Made by a program: the position numbers and the translations under genes
Part shown: positions 1 through 9,814 of the stretch, piece by piece
How positions within the stretch are numbered: the stretch's first letter is position 1
How the letters are laid out: the number at the start of each line of letters is the position of its first letter
NCBI RefSeq assembly: GCF_036662795.1
Contig: NZ_JBAFWZ010000002.1
Coordinates: 1-64,000, forward strand
Length of the DNA: 64,000 bases
Source: Lysinibacillus_B sp036662795
GTDB lineage: Bacteria > Bacillota > Bacilli > Bacillales_A > Planococcaceae
Direction of reading: 5' to 3'
The notes under the pieces: generated by a model
Database searches by the model: none
The model's input: the letters and a program-made list of their open reading frames with translations, nothing else
Told to the model about the DNA's origin: nothing

Positions 1-82
1 CCCATACCGAACACGGAAGTTAAGCTCTTTAGCGCCGATGGTAGTTGGGGGCTTCCCCCTGTGAGAGTAGGACATCGCTAGG
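1..82 (+). rRNA. rrf: 5S ribosomal RNA, 3' part
   Basis: The window opens inside a 5S rRNA. The stretch beginning CCCATACCGAACACGGAAG and ending near GACATCGCTAGGC matches the conserved 3' two thirds of Bacillus 5S rRNA. The 5' third lies outside the window. It probably closes an rrn operon upstream, but 16S and 23S are not visible here. The 3' end is placed by similarity to known 5S molecules and may be off by a few bases. Confidence 0.95.
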
Positions 83-93
83 CACAAACAAAG

Positions 94-119
94 GTCTGAG
101 AATTATCTCAGGCTTTTTT
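94..119 (+). terminator. Intrinsic terminator after 5S rRNA
   Basis: A 7-bp stem (GTCTGAG pairing with CTCAGGC, one G-U pair) with a 6-nt loop is followed at once by six T residues. It sits about 12 bases after the 5S rRNA end and is the expected terminator of the rrn operon. Confidence 0.85.
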
Positions 120-224
120 CTTTTGCTATTATAAAATTATCTATATAATAAGTGTGAAATTCTTCCGATTTTATGTTGAAATATCGCTGAAGTGTAAAAT
201 ATCGTCATGTATGAGGAGAACAAT

Positions 225-770
225 ATGAAGAAGCTACTAACAGGAATCCTAATAATGGTTATTGTATCAACCTTAGTAGGCTGTGATCAAAAATCAGCCC
301 CCAATGATAAATCTAAAGAAGAGATAGAATTTATCGAACCAGAGTCATCCTCTTGGGTGAACTATACTAAGCCAATTAGAGAGTATATGTATTATAGAAC
401 CCAGGCAGTCATAAATGATGATATCAATATTTTATGGAAAAGATACCCTGAATTAAAGAATAGTATAGACCGTAATCTAGGGATTAATGTAGAAAAGTAT
501 GAGGTTGAAACTTTAAATAAAGATTTTGAATTAATTGACGCTAATTACAATATAGAAGCGTATGAACGAATTAAAGTACAAACAATAAATGAAAATGAGA
601 TAATAGTTCTTGTTCACGGAGCGGTTACGTATTTACGAAATGATTTTGATGAGTCTGGGGGAGAACATCTAATTAAGATTTTCTTAAAGCGAATAGAGAA
701 TCAATGGACTGTTGTGAAAACGGACGAATATACACAAGAGGAATACAAGGAATGGTTAAAAGATAACTAA
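225..770 (+). CDS. Putative lipoprotein of unknown function
   Basis: A 181-residue protein with a lipoprotein signal peptide: MKK start, hydrophobic stretch at residues 4-19, and lipobox LVGC with the lipidated Cys at residue 20. The mature part is charged and hydrophilic and ends in a Lys/Glu-rich tail, so it is probably anchored on the outer face of the membrane. The open frame begins at 207, but GAGGAG at 211-216 sits 8 bases before the ATG at 225, which also gives a normal signal peptide, so 225 is preferred. I do not recognise the mature domain. It stands alone between the rRNA terminator and the oxidoreductase gene. Confidence 0.75.
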   Translation: MKKLLTGILIMVIVSTLVGCDQKSAPNDKSKEEIEFIEPESSSWVNYTKPIREYMYYRTQAVINDDINILWKRYPELKNSIDRNLGINVEKYEVETLNKDFELIDANYNIEAYERIKVQTINENEIIVLVHGAVTYLRNDFDESGGEHLIKIFLKRIENQWTVVKTDEYTQEEYKEWLKDN

Positions 771-962
771 AATGGAAACCTTTTCGTAAGAACCTACTAC
801 AAAAGTGTAATCAAATATATATTTGATTATGCTTATTTTTTTATAAATCAGGCTCTTGATGCATGGAATGAAAATGTAAAATTAAAATGATTAGTCGTTT
901 CATATTGTTTTTATGCCTTTTAGGAGAGTAAGCTATAGTAAAAGAGACTGGAGGGGAATGAA

Positions 963-1937
963 ATGAAAGCGGTAATTCAGCATGAGTTTGGTAATGTAGA
1001 TGTTCTCTTGTATACGGACATTGACAGGCCAGCTATAGGTGAAAACGAAGTACTAATAAAAGCAGCATACACAAGTGTAAATTATGCAGATATTAAAAAA
1101 CGTATCGGTAATAAGGGAAAGGGTCAATTCCCACTCATATTAGGTTTAGATGTTGCTGGAACAGTTGAAGAGACGAATGAAAATAGCTCATTTAAAAAAG
1201 GTGATCGTGTAATTGCCTTTCCGAAGAATGGATCGTATGCGGAATATGTTGTTGCGTCCGAGCAATTAGTCTATAAAATACCGGATAGTTTAACATTCGA
1301 AAGGGCAGCAACCTTTCCAACGGTTTCGATCCTATCATATATGCTTATCCATGAAATAGGGCAGATAAAACCAACGGATGTAATTGTCATTCATAGTGGG
1401 GCTGGCGGTGTAGGCTCCATGCTTGTGCAACTGGCAAAGCTTGCCCGTGTGAAACAGATTATTACAACAGTAGGCAACTTAGAAAAAGCACAATATGTAA
1501 AAGATTTAGGAGCAGATGTCGTATGTACGTATGACACATTTGTTGAGGAAGTACTGAAACTCACGAATAATGAGGGGGCAGACGTTATATTTGACTCTGT
1601 TGCAGGTGATGTTACATCAAAAAGCTTACAATGCCTGGCTCTCTACGGGACTCTTGTGCAATTTGGAAATAGCAGTGGTAGAGCAGGGACCTTTAAAACA
1701 AGTGATGTGCATAGCAGCTGTCAGAATGTAAAAGGCTTTAGCTTAGGAACGACAAGAAAGCATGATCCCAACCGATTGGCTCCCGTTGCAGAAAAAGTCA
1801 TTGAGTTGTTTACTGAAAATAAAATTATGCTTCCTGTCGCAGCCATTTTTGATTTAAGTAATATAGCACAGGCTCATCAATTAATTCAAAGCCGAAGTTA
1901 CGAAGGAAAAGTGTTAGTTAAAATATCGGAAATGTAA
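963..1937 (+). CDS. NADPH:quinone oxidoreductase-like zinc-independent MDR protein
   Basis: A 324-residue medium-chain dehydrogenase/reductase. Residues 1-120 form the GroES-like N-terminal half and the central part is a Rossmann fold with the cofactor motif HSGAGGVG at 144-151. The structural-zinc Cys cluster of classical alcohol dehydrogenases is absent, which fits the quinone oxidoreductase subgroup that reduces quinones or enones with NADPH. The ATG at 963 follows GGAGGGGAATGAA, a strong ribosome-binding site. A cupin gene starts 16 bases after its stop, so the two are probably co-transcribed. Substrate cannot be read from sequence. Family call is firm, specificity is not. Confidence 0.88.
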   Translation: MKAVIQHEFGNVDVLLYTDIDRPAIGENEVLIKAAYTSVNYADIKKRIGNKGKGQFPLILGLDVAGTVEETNENSSFKKGDRVIAFPKNGSYAEYVVASEQLVYKIPDSLTFERAATFPTVSILSYMLIHEIGQIKPTDVIVIHSGAGGVGSMLVQLAKLARVKQIITTVGNLEKAQYVKDLGADVVCTYDTFVEEVLKLTNNEGADVIFDSVAGDVTSKSLQCLALYGTLVQFGNSSGRAGTFKTSDVHSSCQNVKGFSLGTTRKHDPNRLAPVAEKVIELFTENKIMLPVAAIFDLSNIAQAHQLIQSRSYEGKVLVKISEM

Positions 1938-1953
1938 ACGGGGGAATGTGAGA

Positions 1954-2322
1954 ATGGAATTTTTTGAGCTACGAAGAGGCGAAGGGATTCAAGTTACACA
2001 TTTTAATTCAAACTTTTGCATAAATCAATTTATTCAACTAAAAGAAGAAGCCAAAATTAGTTTGATTACTTTAAAGGAAAATGGCATTATCGGCTATCAT
2101 CAAGCAGTTGTTCCGCAATTATTGTATATCCTCCAAGGAGAGGCGTTAGTCAGAAATGAGGATAATAAGCTAATACCTTTACACGAAGGTGAGGCTGTTT
2201 TGTGGTGTAAAGGAGAATGGCACGAAACGGTATCTAAAAAAGGAATAACAGCTATAGTAATTGAGAGTAAGGAGTTAAATACTAGCCATGTATTACTACC
2301 GAGCATGGAAATGAAAAAGTGA
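1954..2322 (+). CDS. Small cupin-domain protein
   Basis: A 122-residue single-domain protein with the cupin pattern: a first motif around His49 (YHQAVVPQLLYILQGEA) and a second around GEAVLWCKGEWHETV with His90. Cupins form small beta barrels that often bind a metal through such His residues; here the usual His-X-His pair of motif 1 is reduced, so metal binding is uncertain. A GTG at 1948 is in frame, but GGGGGA at 1940-1945 is well spaced only for the ATG at 1954. It follows the oxidoreductase gene closely and may protect or modify the same unknown substrate. No specific function can be assigned. Confidence 0.72.
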   Translation: MEFFELRRGEGIQVTHFNSNFCINQFIQLKEEAKISLITLKENGIIGYHQAVVPQLLYILQGEALVRNEDNKLIPLHEGEAVLWCKGEWHETVSKKGITAIVIESKELNTSHVLLPSMEMKK

Positions 2323-2451
2323 AAAAATATTTTATTGAATAATAGATAACTGTGACGAATCGTTCACAATTTTCTCACTATAATTTATTACGATTTAGAG
2401 AGAACATGTTATAGTAATAGCAACCTTTAGTGTGAGGAAGGATGGGCATAT

Positions 2452-2640
2452 TTGTCAAAGAAACAAGTTTGGTATGAAGTACAAGAAAATGAAACAATCG
2501 AGCAATGTTTGGAACGAATGAAGAAGGACGGTTATATGGCATTCGGTCGAAAAGAGGAGCCGGTGTTTCACCTTGTGGACGGAGAACCGACGTACCTTCG
2601 TCAAAAAATTAAATTTAAGGCTATATTAATAGAAGATTAA
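2452..2640 (+). CDS. yebG: NETI-motif protein (YebG-like)
   Basis: A 62-residue acidic and basic protein with the signature Asn-Glu-Thr-Ile at residues 13-16. It resembles the small NETI-motif family typified by B. subtilis YebG, which is also encoded just upstream of purE. Position and motif together make this a confident family call, but the function of the family is unknown to me. It starts with TTG at 2452, preceded by a GAGGAAGGATGGG ribosome-binding site. The PurR operator of the purine operon begins 15 bases after its stop codon. Confidence 0.82.
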   Translation: MSKKQVWYEVQENETIEQCLERMKKDGYMAFGRKEEPVFHLVDGEPTYLRQKIKFKAILIED

Positions 2641-2654
2641 ATGTAAATGAATGA

Positions 2655-2698
2655 AAATCCGAACAATACCGTTTTCTGAAAATTTATCGTTCGCATTT
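2655..2698. promoter_or_regulatory. PurR operator: two inverted PurBoxes
   Basis: AAATCCGAACAAT at 2655-2667 fits the B. subtilis PurBox consensus (AWWWCCGAACWWT) at every position. A second box lies on the minus strand at 2698-2686 (AAATGCGAACGAT). The two are inverted and 18 bases apart, the arrangement PurR dimers use in Bacillus, where PRPP relieves repression. The pair ends 5 bases before the -35 hexamer of purE. The same arrangement recurs at 53.7 kb in front of the purine permease. Confidence 0.85.
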
Positions 2699-2703
2699 TA
2701 ACA

Positions 2704-2732
2704 TTGATTTTATTGGGTTCCCTTGTTAAAAT
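2704..2732 (+). promoter_or_regulatory. Sigma-A promoter of the pur operon
   Basis: A -35 TTGATT at 2704-2709, a 17-base spacer and a -10 TAAAAT at 2727-2732 with an extended TGT directly before it. Transcription would start near 2739, about 17 bases before the riboswitch P1 stem. It lies immediately after the PurR boxes. Confidence 0.75.
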
Positions 2733-2755
2733 GTGAAAAGGAAAAACATTTATAA

Positions 2756-2824
2756 CCCACATATATGCTAGAGAATATGGCTCTAGTGTCTCTACCCGGT
2801 ACCGTAAATTCCGGACTATGCGGG
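2756..2824 (+). ncRNA. Purine riboswitch aptamer, guanine class
   Basis: The classic purine aptamer: P1 CCCACATA (2756 on) pairs with TATGCGGG (to 2824) apart from one A-C mismatch, J2/3 contains GTCTCTACC, L3 contains CCGTAAA, and J3/1 reads GACTATG. The C in GACTATG is the specificity base of guanine/hypoxanthine-binding members; adenine aptamers have T there. It precedes a strong terminator and purE, as in the B. subtilis pur operon. Confidence 0.95.
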
Positions 2825-2894
2825 AAAGCAACTTTAGGAATGATGAGAAAAGGGTGTGGAATCGGATGCTTTTGTCTACATATTCTTTTAATTT

Positions 2895-2956
2895 AAGTCC
2901 TCGAGTAAACTGCTTTCTTATGCATAGAGAGTAGTTTATTTGGGGACTTTTTTCAT
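2895..2956 (+). terminator. Riboswitch-controlled terminator before purE
   Basis: A continuous 20-bp stem with G-U pairs (AAGTCCTCGAGTAAACTGCT, 2895-2914, with its partner at 2930-2949), a 15-base loop and a run of T. It lies 70 bases after the aptamer and 50 before purE. By analogy with B. subtilis, ligand-bound aptamer would favour this terminator and switch the operon off. Confidence 0.9.
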
Positions 2957-3008
2957 TATTAAATGAAATAATGCGCAATGAAGAAGATGTTTAAAAGGAG
3001 CGAAACCT

Positions 3009-3497
3009 ATGAATCCGAAAATTGGCGTTATAATGGGCAGTTCTAGTGACTGGGAAACAATGAAGCATGCATGTGATATTTTAGATGAATTAGAGGTACC
3101 ATACGAAAAGCAAGTCGTTTCAGCACACCGTACACCTGATTTAATGTTTGAGTATGCTGAGGCTGCTCGCGGTCGAGGTATTAGAGTAATTATTGCAGGT
3201 GCTGGAGGTGCGGCTCATTTGCCAGGTATGGTTGCAGCGAAAACGACATTACCTGTCATTGGTGTTCCAGTTCAATCTCGAGCATTAAACGGTTTGGATT
3301 CACTTCTTTCAATCGTACAAATGCCTGGTGGAGTTCCAGTAGCAACAGTAGCTATCGGAAAAGCAGGTGCAACAAATGCAGGCTTACTGGCAGCACAAAT
3401 TTTATCGACGACAGAAGAGGGATTAGCCTCAAAGCTAGACGCTCGTCGGGAAGCAACGAAGCAGCAAGTATTGGAAAGCACAGGTGACTTAGTGTGA
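3009..3497 (+). CDS. purE: 5-(carboxyamino)imidazole ribonucleotide mutase PurE
   Basis: Moves the carboxylate of N5-CAIR to C4 to give CAIR, the step after PurK. The 162-residue length and the motifs GSSSDWETM (10-18), SAHRTPD with His40-Arg41, and [12 protein letters not shown] (63-74) are those of class I PurE, which works with PurK; purK overlaps its end by 4 bases (GTGA). AAAGGAG lies before the ATG. It is the first gene of the operon behind the guanine riboswitch. Confidence 0.97.
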   Translation: MNPKIGVIMGSSSDWETMKHACDILDELEVPYEKQVVSAHRTPDLMFEYAEAARGRGIRVIIAGAGGAAHLPGMVAAKTTLPVIGVPVQSRALNGLDSLLSIVQMPGGVPVATVAIGKAGATNAGLLAAQILSTTEEGLASKLDARREATKQQVLESTGDLV

Positions 3498-4618
3498 CGA
3501 AAATGATTTATCCAGGTCAAACAATAGGGATTATCGGTGGCGGTCAGCTTGGACGTATGATGGCAGTTGCTGCGAAGGAAGCAGGCTATAAAATTGCCGT
3601 ACTAGAGCCAGCGATGGATTCGCCATGTGGACAAGTTGCAGATATTCGTATTGTCGCACCATACGATGATGAAGCAGCCCTAGAGGAATTAGCAGAAGTA
3701 AGTGATGTTATTACTTACGAATTCGAAAATATTGACTATGAAGGCTTGAAGCGTTTAACAGAAATAGCGTATGTGCCTCAAGGTGCTGAATTAGTTCGTA
3801 TAACACAAAACCGTGTGACAGAGAAAGCGGCGATTGTCGAGGCTGGTTGTCCAGTAGCTCCATATGTTGTAGCGGCGAATTATGAGGAGCTTGTTGCGAA
3901 AATTGACGAAATCGGTTTCCCATGTATTGTTAAGACAGCACGTGGTGGCTATGACGGTAAGGGACAGCAGCTACTAAAAGCAAAAGAAGATTTACCGTTA
4001 GCACAAGAGCTTTTTGCACATTCTATATGTATTGCTGAAGGCTTTGTACCTTTTACAAAAGAAATATCGGTGATTGTTCAACGAAACGGAAATGGCGAGA
4101 CATACTGCCTACCAGTAGGGGAGAACATTCACGTACATCATATTTTACATGAAACAATTGTACCGGCTCGTATTGGAGAGCAAACGGCTGCCCAAGCAGA
4201 GCAGGAAGCAGCGAAAATTGCGGATCACCTCGATTTAATCGGTACATTAGCGGTAGAGATGTTTGTGCTAGAAGATGGCAGCATCGTCATCAATGAATTA
4301 GCACCACGACCACATAACTCAGGTCATTATTCTATTGAAGCTTGTAATATTTCACAATTTACACAGCATATCCGTGCTGTGTGCGGGTGGCCACTACGCA
4401 AGCCAAAGCTATGGGCACCATCTATTATGGTGAACGTACTAGGGCAACATGTAGTGCCATTGACAAACTCTATTTCGAAGTATCCTGATTGGTCGGTTCA
4501 TTTATACGGAAAAGCTGAAGCAAAGGTAAACCGTAAAATGGGTCACGTCACAATTATGACGGATGATGTAAATACTACACTAAAACAAATCAAGGATTCT
4601 GGTATCTGGCCAGAGTAG
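3494..4618 (+). CDS. purK: N5-carboxyaminoimidazole ribonucleotide synthase PurK
   Basis: ATP-grasp enzyme that carboxylates AIR with bicarbonate to N5-CAIR. The 374-residue protein starts with the nucleotide-binding GGGQLGRM (15-22), has the ATP-grasp stretch around [14 protein letters not shown] and the metal-binding [14 protein letters not shown] segment typical of PurK. Start GTG at 3494 overlaps the purE stop, suggesting translational coupling; an in-frame ATG at 3503 is a possible alternative. purB begins 14 bases after its stop. Confidence 0.96.
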   Translation: MTKMIYPGQTIGIIGGGQLGRMMAVAAKEAGYKIAVLEPAMDSPCGQVADIRIVAPYDDEAALEELAEVSDVITYEFENIDYEGLKRLTEIAYVPQGAELVRITQNRVTEKAAIVEAGCPVAPYVVAANYEELVAKIDEIGFPCIVKTARGGYDGKGQQLLKAKEDLPLAQELFAHSICIAEGFVPFTKEISVIVQRNGNGETYCLPVGENIHVHHILHETIVPARIGEQTAAQAEQEAAKIADHLDLIGTLAVEMFVLEDGSIVINELAPRPHNSGHYSIEACNISQFTQHIRAVCGWPLRKPKLWAPSIMVNVLGQHVVPLTNSISKYPDWSVHLYGKAEAKVNRKMGHVTIMTDDVNTTLKQIKDSGIWPE

Positions 4619-4632
4619 AAGGAGCACATACT

Positions 4633-5928
4633 ATGATCGAACGTTATACACGACCTGAAATGGGTGCTATTTGGACTGAGCAAAACAAGTTTCAAGCATG
4701 GCTGGAAGTCGAAATTTTAGCTTGTGAGGCTTGGGCGGAAATCGGTGACATTCCGAAAGAGGACGTAGCGAAAATTCGCGCGCATGCATCCTTCGATGTA
4801 GACCGTATTTACGAGATTGAGCAGGAAACTCGCCATGACGTTGTTGCGTTTACACGTGCAGTATCGGAAACACTTGGTGAGGAGCGCAAGTGGGTGCACT
4901 ACGGCTTAACTTCAACTGACGTAGTTGACACGGCGCTGTCATACTTAATCAAACAAGCAAATGATATTCTTCGCAAAGATTTACACAACTTCATAGGCAT
5001 CATTCGTGAAAAAGCCTTAGAGCATAAATACACAGTAATGATGGGCCGTACACATGGCGTACACGCAGAGCCAACAACATTTGGCTTAAAGCTTGCCCTA
5101 TGGTACCAGGAGATGCAGCGTAACTTAGAGCGCTTTGAAGGGGCAGCGAAGATTATTGAAGCAGGTAAAATGAGCGGCGCAGTTGGCACATATGCAAATA
5201 TTGATCCTCGTGTAGAGGCATACGTATGTGAGCACTTAGGTTTAGAAGCAGCACCCATTTCAACGCAAACATTACAACGTGATCGTCATGCACAGTACAT
5301 GAGTACACTTGCATTAATTGCGACATCGATTGAAAAGTTTGCAACAGAAATTCGCGGTCTTCAAAAGTCAGAGACACGCGAAGTCGAGGAAGCGTTCGGT
5401 AAAGGTCAAAAAGGCTCTTCTGCTATGCCGCATAAACGTAACCCAATCGGCTCTGAAAATATGACGGGTATGGCTCGTCTAATTCGAGGTTACATGATGA
5501 CGGCATTTGAAAACGTAGCCCTATGGCATGAACGTGATATTTCACATTCATCTGCAGAGCGCGTTATTATTCCAGATGCAACGATTGCTTTAAATTATAT
5601 GTTAAATCGATTTGGTAACATCGTGAAAAACTTAACTGTATTCCCTGAAAATATGAAACGTAATATGGATCGCACATTTGGACTTATTTATTCGCAGCGA
5701 ATCCTACTTGCGTTAATCGATAAAGGTTTAGTACGTGAAGAAGCGTATGATACTGTGCAGCCATTAACAGCGCGTGCATGGGACGAGCAAACACAATTCC
5801 GACCATTAGTAGAGGCGAATGAAAAAATTACATCGCTGCTATCAAAAGAGGAACTAGACGATTGCTTTGATTACAACTATCACATCCAAAACGTCGATCT
5901 TATCTTCGAACGTTGCGGTCTAAACTAA
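4633..5928 (+). CDS. purB: Adenylosuccinate lyase PurB
   Basis: Releases fumarate from SAICAR and from adenylosuccinate, so it serves both IMP synthesis and AMP formation. The 431-residue length equals the B. subtilis type. The three histidines known from the Bacillus enzyme align by number: His68 (ETRHDV), His89 (KWVHYG) and His141 ([10 protein letters not shown]). The fumarase/aspartase signature [10 protein letters not shown] is at 262-271. It has an AGAAGGAG ribosome-binding site and sits 17 bases before purC. Confidence 0.97.
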   Translation: MIERYTRPEMGAIWTEQNKFQAWLEVEILACEAWAEIGDIPKEDVAKIRAHASFDVDRIYEIEQETRHDVVAFTRAVSETLGEERKWVHYGLTSTDVVDTALSYLIKQANDILRKDLHNFIGIIREKALEHKYTVMMGRTHGVHAEPTTFGLKLALWYQEMQRNLERFEGAAKIIEAGKMSGAVGTYANIDPRVEAYVCEHLGLEAAPISTQTLQRDRHAQYMSTLALIATSIEKFATEIRGLQKSETREVEEAFGKGQKGSSAMPHKRNPIGSENMTGMARLIRGYMMTAFENVALWHERDISHSSAERVIIPDATIALNYMLNRFGNIVKNLTVFPENMKRNMDRTFGLIYSQRILLALIDKGLVREEAYDTVQPLTARAWDEQTQFRPLVEANEKITSLLSKEELDDCFDYNYHIQNVDLIFERCGLN

Positions 5929-5945
5929 TCTAGGGGGAACATGTC

Positions 5946-6656
5946 ATGAATAAAGGTCAACTTTTGTACGAAGGTAAAGCGAAGCGATTATACTCTACGG
6001 AGGATCCAGAAATCCTTTTTGTAGAATATAAGGACAGTGCAACAGCATTCAATGGTGAAAAGAAGGAAGATATTGCGGGTAAAGGTGTGCTAAATAACCG
6101 CATTACAACGCTAATATTCGAAAAATTACAAGGAGCCGGAATTGTGTCACATTTCGTGCAACGCATTTCTGATCATGAGCAGCTTGTCAAAAAAGTCGAT
6201 ATCATTCCAATCGAGCTTGTCGTTCGTAATATTGCGGCAGGCTCACTCGCAAAACGATTAGGGCTAGAAGAGGGCACACCACTGAAGCGTCCGATTGTAG
6301 AGTATTACTACAAAAATGATGATTTAGGGGACCCACATATTACGACAGAGCATATCGATGTGCTCGGTCTTGCGACTCAGGAAGAGGTACAAGCACTATA
6401 CGACGGAGGTCTTCGCGTCAACGAAGTGCTCCGCCCAATCTTTTCTGAGGTAGGGGTAGAGCTCATCGACTTTAAACTTGAGTTTGGTCGTGATGCCAAT
6501 GGAAATGTGTTACTTGCTGATGAAATTTCACCAGATACTTGTCGTCTTTGGGATACCAAAACGAAGCAAAAGCTTGATAAAGACGTGTTCCGCCGTAATC
6601 TTGGCAGTTTAACAGAAGTTTATGAAATCATACTTACTAGACTTGGAGGAAAATAG
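5946..6656 (+). CDS. purC: SAICAR synthetase PurC
   Basis: Couples CAIR with aspartate using ATP to form SAICAR. The 236-residue protein carries LYEGKAKRLY (7-16) and the late active-site segment LADEISPDTCRLWD, both diagnostic for the family. AGGGGGAAC precedes the ATG. Only three bases separate it from purS, so the genes are tightly packed. Confidence 0.97.
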   Translation: MNKGQLLYEGKAKRLYSTEDPEILFVEYKDSATAFNGEKKEDIAGKGVLNNRITTLIFEKLQGAGIVSHFVQRISDHEQLVKKVDIIPIELVVRNIAAGSLAKRLGLEEGTPLKRPIVEYYYKNDDLGDPHITTEHIDVLGLATQEEVQALYDGGLRVNEVLRPIFSEVGVELIDFKLEFGRDANGNVLLADEISPDTCRLWDTKTKQKLDKDVFRRNLGSLTEVYEIILTRLGGK

Positions 6657-6659
6657 ACA

Positions 6660-6905
6660 ATGAAAAAAGTTAAAGTTTACGTAACATTAAAAGAAAGTAT
6701 TTTAGATCCACAAGGTTCAGCAGTAAAAGGTTCATTAGAGAAAATCGGTTATGGTGAAGTAGCAGATGTTCGTATCGGTAAATACCTTGAAGTTACAATC
6801 GCTGATACAGACCGTGATATCGATACAATCGTTAAAGAAATGTGTGAAAAAATGTTAACAAACACGGTTATTGAAAACTATCGCTACGAAATCGAGGAGG
6901 CATAA
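6660..6905 (+). CDS. purS: FGAM synthase subunit PurS
   Basis: Small (81 residues) subunit that bridges PurQ and PurL in the three-part formylglycinamidine ribonucleotide synthase of Gram-positive bacteria. The fold is suggested by the pattern [17 protein letters not shown] at the N terminus and [12 protein letters not shown] in the middle. TTGGAGG lies just before the ATG, at the end of purC. The gene order purS-purQ-purL is the standard one for this split complex. Confidence 0.96.
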   Translation: MKKVKVYVTLKESILDPQGSAVKGSLEKIGYGEVADVRIGKYLEVTIADTDRDIDTIVKEMCEKMLTNTVIENYRYEIEEA

Positions 6906-6909
6906 TACT

Positions 6910-7593
6910 ATGAAATTTGCAGTACTCGTTTTCCCAGGGTCTAACTGTGATATCGACATGTATCATGCGATCAAAGACGAATTAGGTGAAGAAGTAGAAT
7001 ACGTTTGGCATACAGAAAGTAGCTTAGAGGGCTTCGACGGTGCATTAGTACCTGGTGGCTTCTCTTATGGTGACTATCTACGCTGTGGCGCGATGGCTAA
7101 CCAATCTAACATTATGACGGCATTAAAGAAATTTGCAGCAGAGGGCAAGCCAGTACTTGGTGTTTGTAATGGATTCCAAATCCTAACAGAGGCCGGTTTA
7201 TTACCAGGTGCACTACTACGCAACAAAAACTTAAAATTCATGTGCCGTACAGTACAGTTAAAAGTTGAAAATAACAACACATTATTCTCAAATCAGTACG
7301 AGCAAGATGAAGTGATTAATATTCCAATCGCACACGGTGAAGGTAACTACTACTGTGACGAAGAAACGTTAGCAGCTTTAAAAGCAAACAACCAAATCGT
7401 ATTCACTTACTCAGGTGAAAATCCGAACGGTTCTTTAGAGGATATTGCAGGAATTATTAACGAGCAAGGTAACGTGCTTGGTATGATGCCTCACCCAGAG
7501 CGTGCAGCGAACGAAATCGTTGGCGGTGCTGATGGTCTAAAATTATTCAAATCAATTGTGAAGCAGTGGAGGGAACAACATGTCAACAAATAA
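6910..7593 (+). CDS. purQ: FGAM synthase glutaminase subunit PurQ
   Basis: Class I glutamine amidotransferase that hydrolyses glutamine and passes ammonia to PurL. The 227-residue protein has the nucleophile Cys86 in GVCNGFQ, and the later AHGEGNYY and PHPERA segments with the His and Glu of the triad. The frame is open from 6871, but GAGGAGG at 6895-6901 precedes the ATG at 6910, giving the usual [14 protein letters not shown] start. The end overlaps purL by 14 bases. Confidence 0.96.
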   Translation: MKFAVLVFPGSNCDIDMYHAIKDELGEEVEYVWHTESSLEGFDGALVPGGFSYGDYLRCGAMANQSNIMTALKKFAAEGKPVLGVCNGFQILTEAGLLPGALLRNKNLKFMCRTVQLKVENNNTLFSNQYEQDEVINIPIAHGEGNYYCDEETLAALKANNQIVFTYSGENPNGSLEDIAGIINEQGNVLGMMPHPERAANEIVGGADGLKLFKSIVKQWREQHVNK

Positions 7594-9814
7594 TTTCGAG
7601 CCAACTCCGGAGCAAATTAAAGTCGAGCGTCTTTATGCGGACATGGGTATGACAGATGAGGAATACGATTTAGCGGTAGAAAAATTAGGGGGACGCAAGC
7701 CTAATTGGACGGAAATCGGTTTATTCTCAGTAATGTGGTCAGAGCACTGCTCATACAAAAAATCAAAGCCAGTCCTACGCAAATTCCCAACAAAAGGTCC
7801 TCAAGTCCTACAAGGTCCTGGTGAGGGTGCGGGTATCGTGGATATCGGTGACGAGCAAGCGGTAGTATTCAAAATGGAATCTCACAACCACCCATCAGCA
7901 ATCGAGCCTTACCAAGGTGCAGCAACAGGTGTTGGTGGTATTATCCGTGATGTGTTCTCAATGGGTGCACGCCCAATTGCGATGCTAAACTCCCTGCGCT
8001 TTGGCGAGTTAAAATCAGCTCGTGGTAAATACTTATTTGAAGAAGTTGTTGCAGGTATCGCAGGTTACGGTAACTGTATCGGAATTCCAACAGTAGGTGG
8101 CGAAATTCAGTTTGACCCTTGCTACGAAGGCAACCCACTTGTAAACGCAATGTGTGTAGGTTTAATCGACCATAAGGACATCCAAAAAGGTGTTGCTGCT
8201 GGTGTAGGTAACACAGTAATGTACGTTGGGGCAAAAACAGGTCGTGACGGAATTCACGGAGCGACATTCTCTTCTGAGGAATTAAATGATGATACAGAAG
8301 AAAAACGCTCAGCAGTACAAGTTGGGGACCCATTCATGGAGAAATTACTTTTAGAAGCATGTCTAGAAGTAGTGAAATCAGATGCCCTTGTTGGGATTCA
8401 AGATATGGGTGCTGCAGGTCTTACTTCATCTTCAGCAGAAATGGCTTCTAAAGCTGGCACTGGCGTAGAGATGAACCTTGACTTAGTTCCTCAGCGTGAA
8501 ACAGGCATGACAGCTTACGAGATGATGTTATCTGAATCTCAAGAGCGTATGTTAATGGTTGTAAAAGCTGGTCGTGAAGATGAAATTAAAGCAATCTTCG
8601 ATAAATATGATTTAGATGCTGTAGCAGTAGGCCGTGTTACAGATGACAAAATGCTACGTTTAATCCACAAAGGTGAGGTTGTAGCAGAGGTTCTTGCTGA
8701 TGCACTTGCAGAGGACGCACCAGTTTACATTATGCCAGATGCTGAGCCGGCTTACTTCGCAGAGTACCAAGCGATGGAAAATGCTGAACCAACAGTAACA
8801 GATTATAAAGAAACACTAACAGCTCTATTACAAGCACCTACTGTAGCTTCTAAAGAGTGGGTATATGATCAATACGACTATCAAGTACGTACAAACACAG
8901 TTGTAGCGCCAGGCTCTGACGCAGCGGTGTTACGTGTACGTGGTACAAATAAAGGATTAGCGATGACAACAGACTGTAACTCTCGCTATATCTACTTAGA
9001 TCCAGAAACTGGTGGTAAAATCGCAGTTGCTGAAGCGGCACGTAACATCGTATGTTCAGGTGGGCAGCCACTTGCGATTACAGACTGCTTAAACTTCGGT
9101 AACCCAGAAAAACCAGAAATCTTCTGGCAAATTCAAAAGTCAGCTGATGGAATTTCAGCGGCATGTTTAGCATTAGATGCACCAGTTATCGGTGGTAACG
9201 TATCTATGTACAACGAGCGAAGTGGTGAAGCGGTTTACCCAACACCAACAATTGGTATGGTTGGTTTAGTGAAAGAGCTTGAACACGTAACAACACAAGA
9301 AGTGAAGCAAGCTGGAGATCTAGTATATTTAATCGGTGAAACAGCGACAGAATTCGGTGGCTCGGAGCTTCAAAAATTAATCGAAGGTCAAATTTCTGGT
9401 AAAGCACCTGCAATTGACCTAGACGTGGAAGCAACTCGTCAAGCAGCAATTTTAGCAGCGATCCGTGCTGGTCTTGTTCAATCGGCACATGACGTTTCTG
9501 AGGGTGGTGTAGCCGTTGCTCTTGCAGAAAAAACGTTTGCAGCTAACGGCTTAGGCGTGAAAGCGAACTTAACAGGATCAGCCGTTACTGCTCTATTCGC
9601 CGAATCACAATCTCGCTTTATCCTAACAGTAAAAGAAGAAAATGCAGCCGCATTTGAGGAAATCGTAAAAGACGCACAAAAAATCGGTGTCGTAACAGAA
9701 GATGCAACATTAACTATTAACGGTGACAACGGTGTGCTTGTAGAAGGTACAGTGGAGGAATTCCGTTCTGCTTGGAAAGGAGCAATCCCATGCTTGCTGA
9801 AATCAGAGGCTTAA
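7580..9814 (+). CDS. purL: FGAM synthase catalytic subunit PurL
   Basis: Synthetase subunit converting FGAR, ATP and ammonia to FGAM. At 744 residues it is the small Gram-positive form that needs PurS and PurQ. Typical segments are [12 protein letters not shown] near residue 55, the ATP/Mg-binding [13 protein letters not shown], and two related half-domains with GGxxG-rich loops. It starts inside purQ (ribosome-binding site GTGGAGGGAAC) and its last 25 bases overlap purF, so coupling continues through the cluster. Confidence 0.97.
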   Translation: MSTNNFEPTPEQIKVERLYADMGMTDEEYDLAVEKLGGRKPNWTEIGLFSVMWSEHCSYKKSKPVLRKFPTKGPQVLQGPGEGAGIVDIGDEQAVVFKMESHNHPSAIEPYQGAATGVGGIIRDVFSMGARPIAMLNSLRFGELKSARGKYLFEEVVAGIAGYGNCIGIPTVGGEIQFDPCYEGNPLVNAMCVGLIDHKDIQKGVAAGVGNTVMYVGAKTGRDGIHGATFSSEELNDDTEEKRSAVQVGDPFMEKLLLEACLEVVKSDALVGIQDMGAAGLTSSSAEMASKAGTGVEMNLDLVPQRETGMTAYEMMLSESQERMLMVVKAGREDEIKAIFDKYDLDAVAVGRVTDDKMLRLIHKGEVVAEVLADALAEDAPVYIMPDAEPAYFAEYQAMENAEPTVTDYKETLTALLQAPTVASKEWVYDQYDYQVRTNTVVAPGSDAAVLRVRGTNKGLAMTTDCNSRYIYLDPETGGKIAVAEAARNIVCSGGQPLAITDCLNFGNPEKPEIFWQIQKSADGISAACLALDAPVIGGNVSMYNERSGEAVYPTPTIGMVGLVKELEHVTTQEVKQAGDLVYLIGETATEFGGSELQKLIEGQISGKAPAIDLDVEATRQAAILAAIRAGLVQSAHDVSEGGVAVALAEKTFAANGLGVKANLTGSAVTALFAESQSRFILTVKEENAAAFEEIVKDAQKIGVVTEDATLTINGDNGVLVEGTVEEFRSAWKGAIPCLLKSEA

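Noticed and set aside
2637..2978. A 113-codon minus-strand ORF upstream of purE
   Set aside because: It covers the PurR boxes, promoter, aptamer and terminator of the pur operon on the opposite strand.
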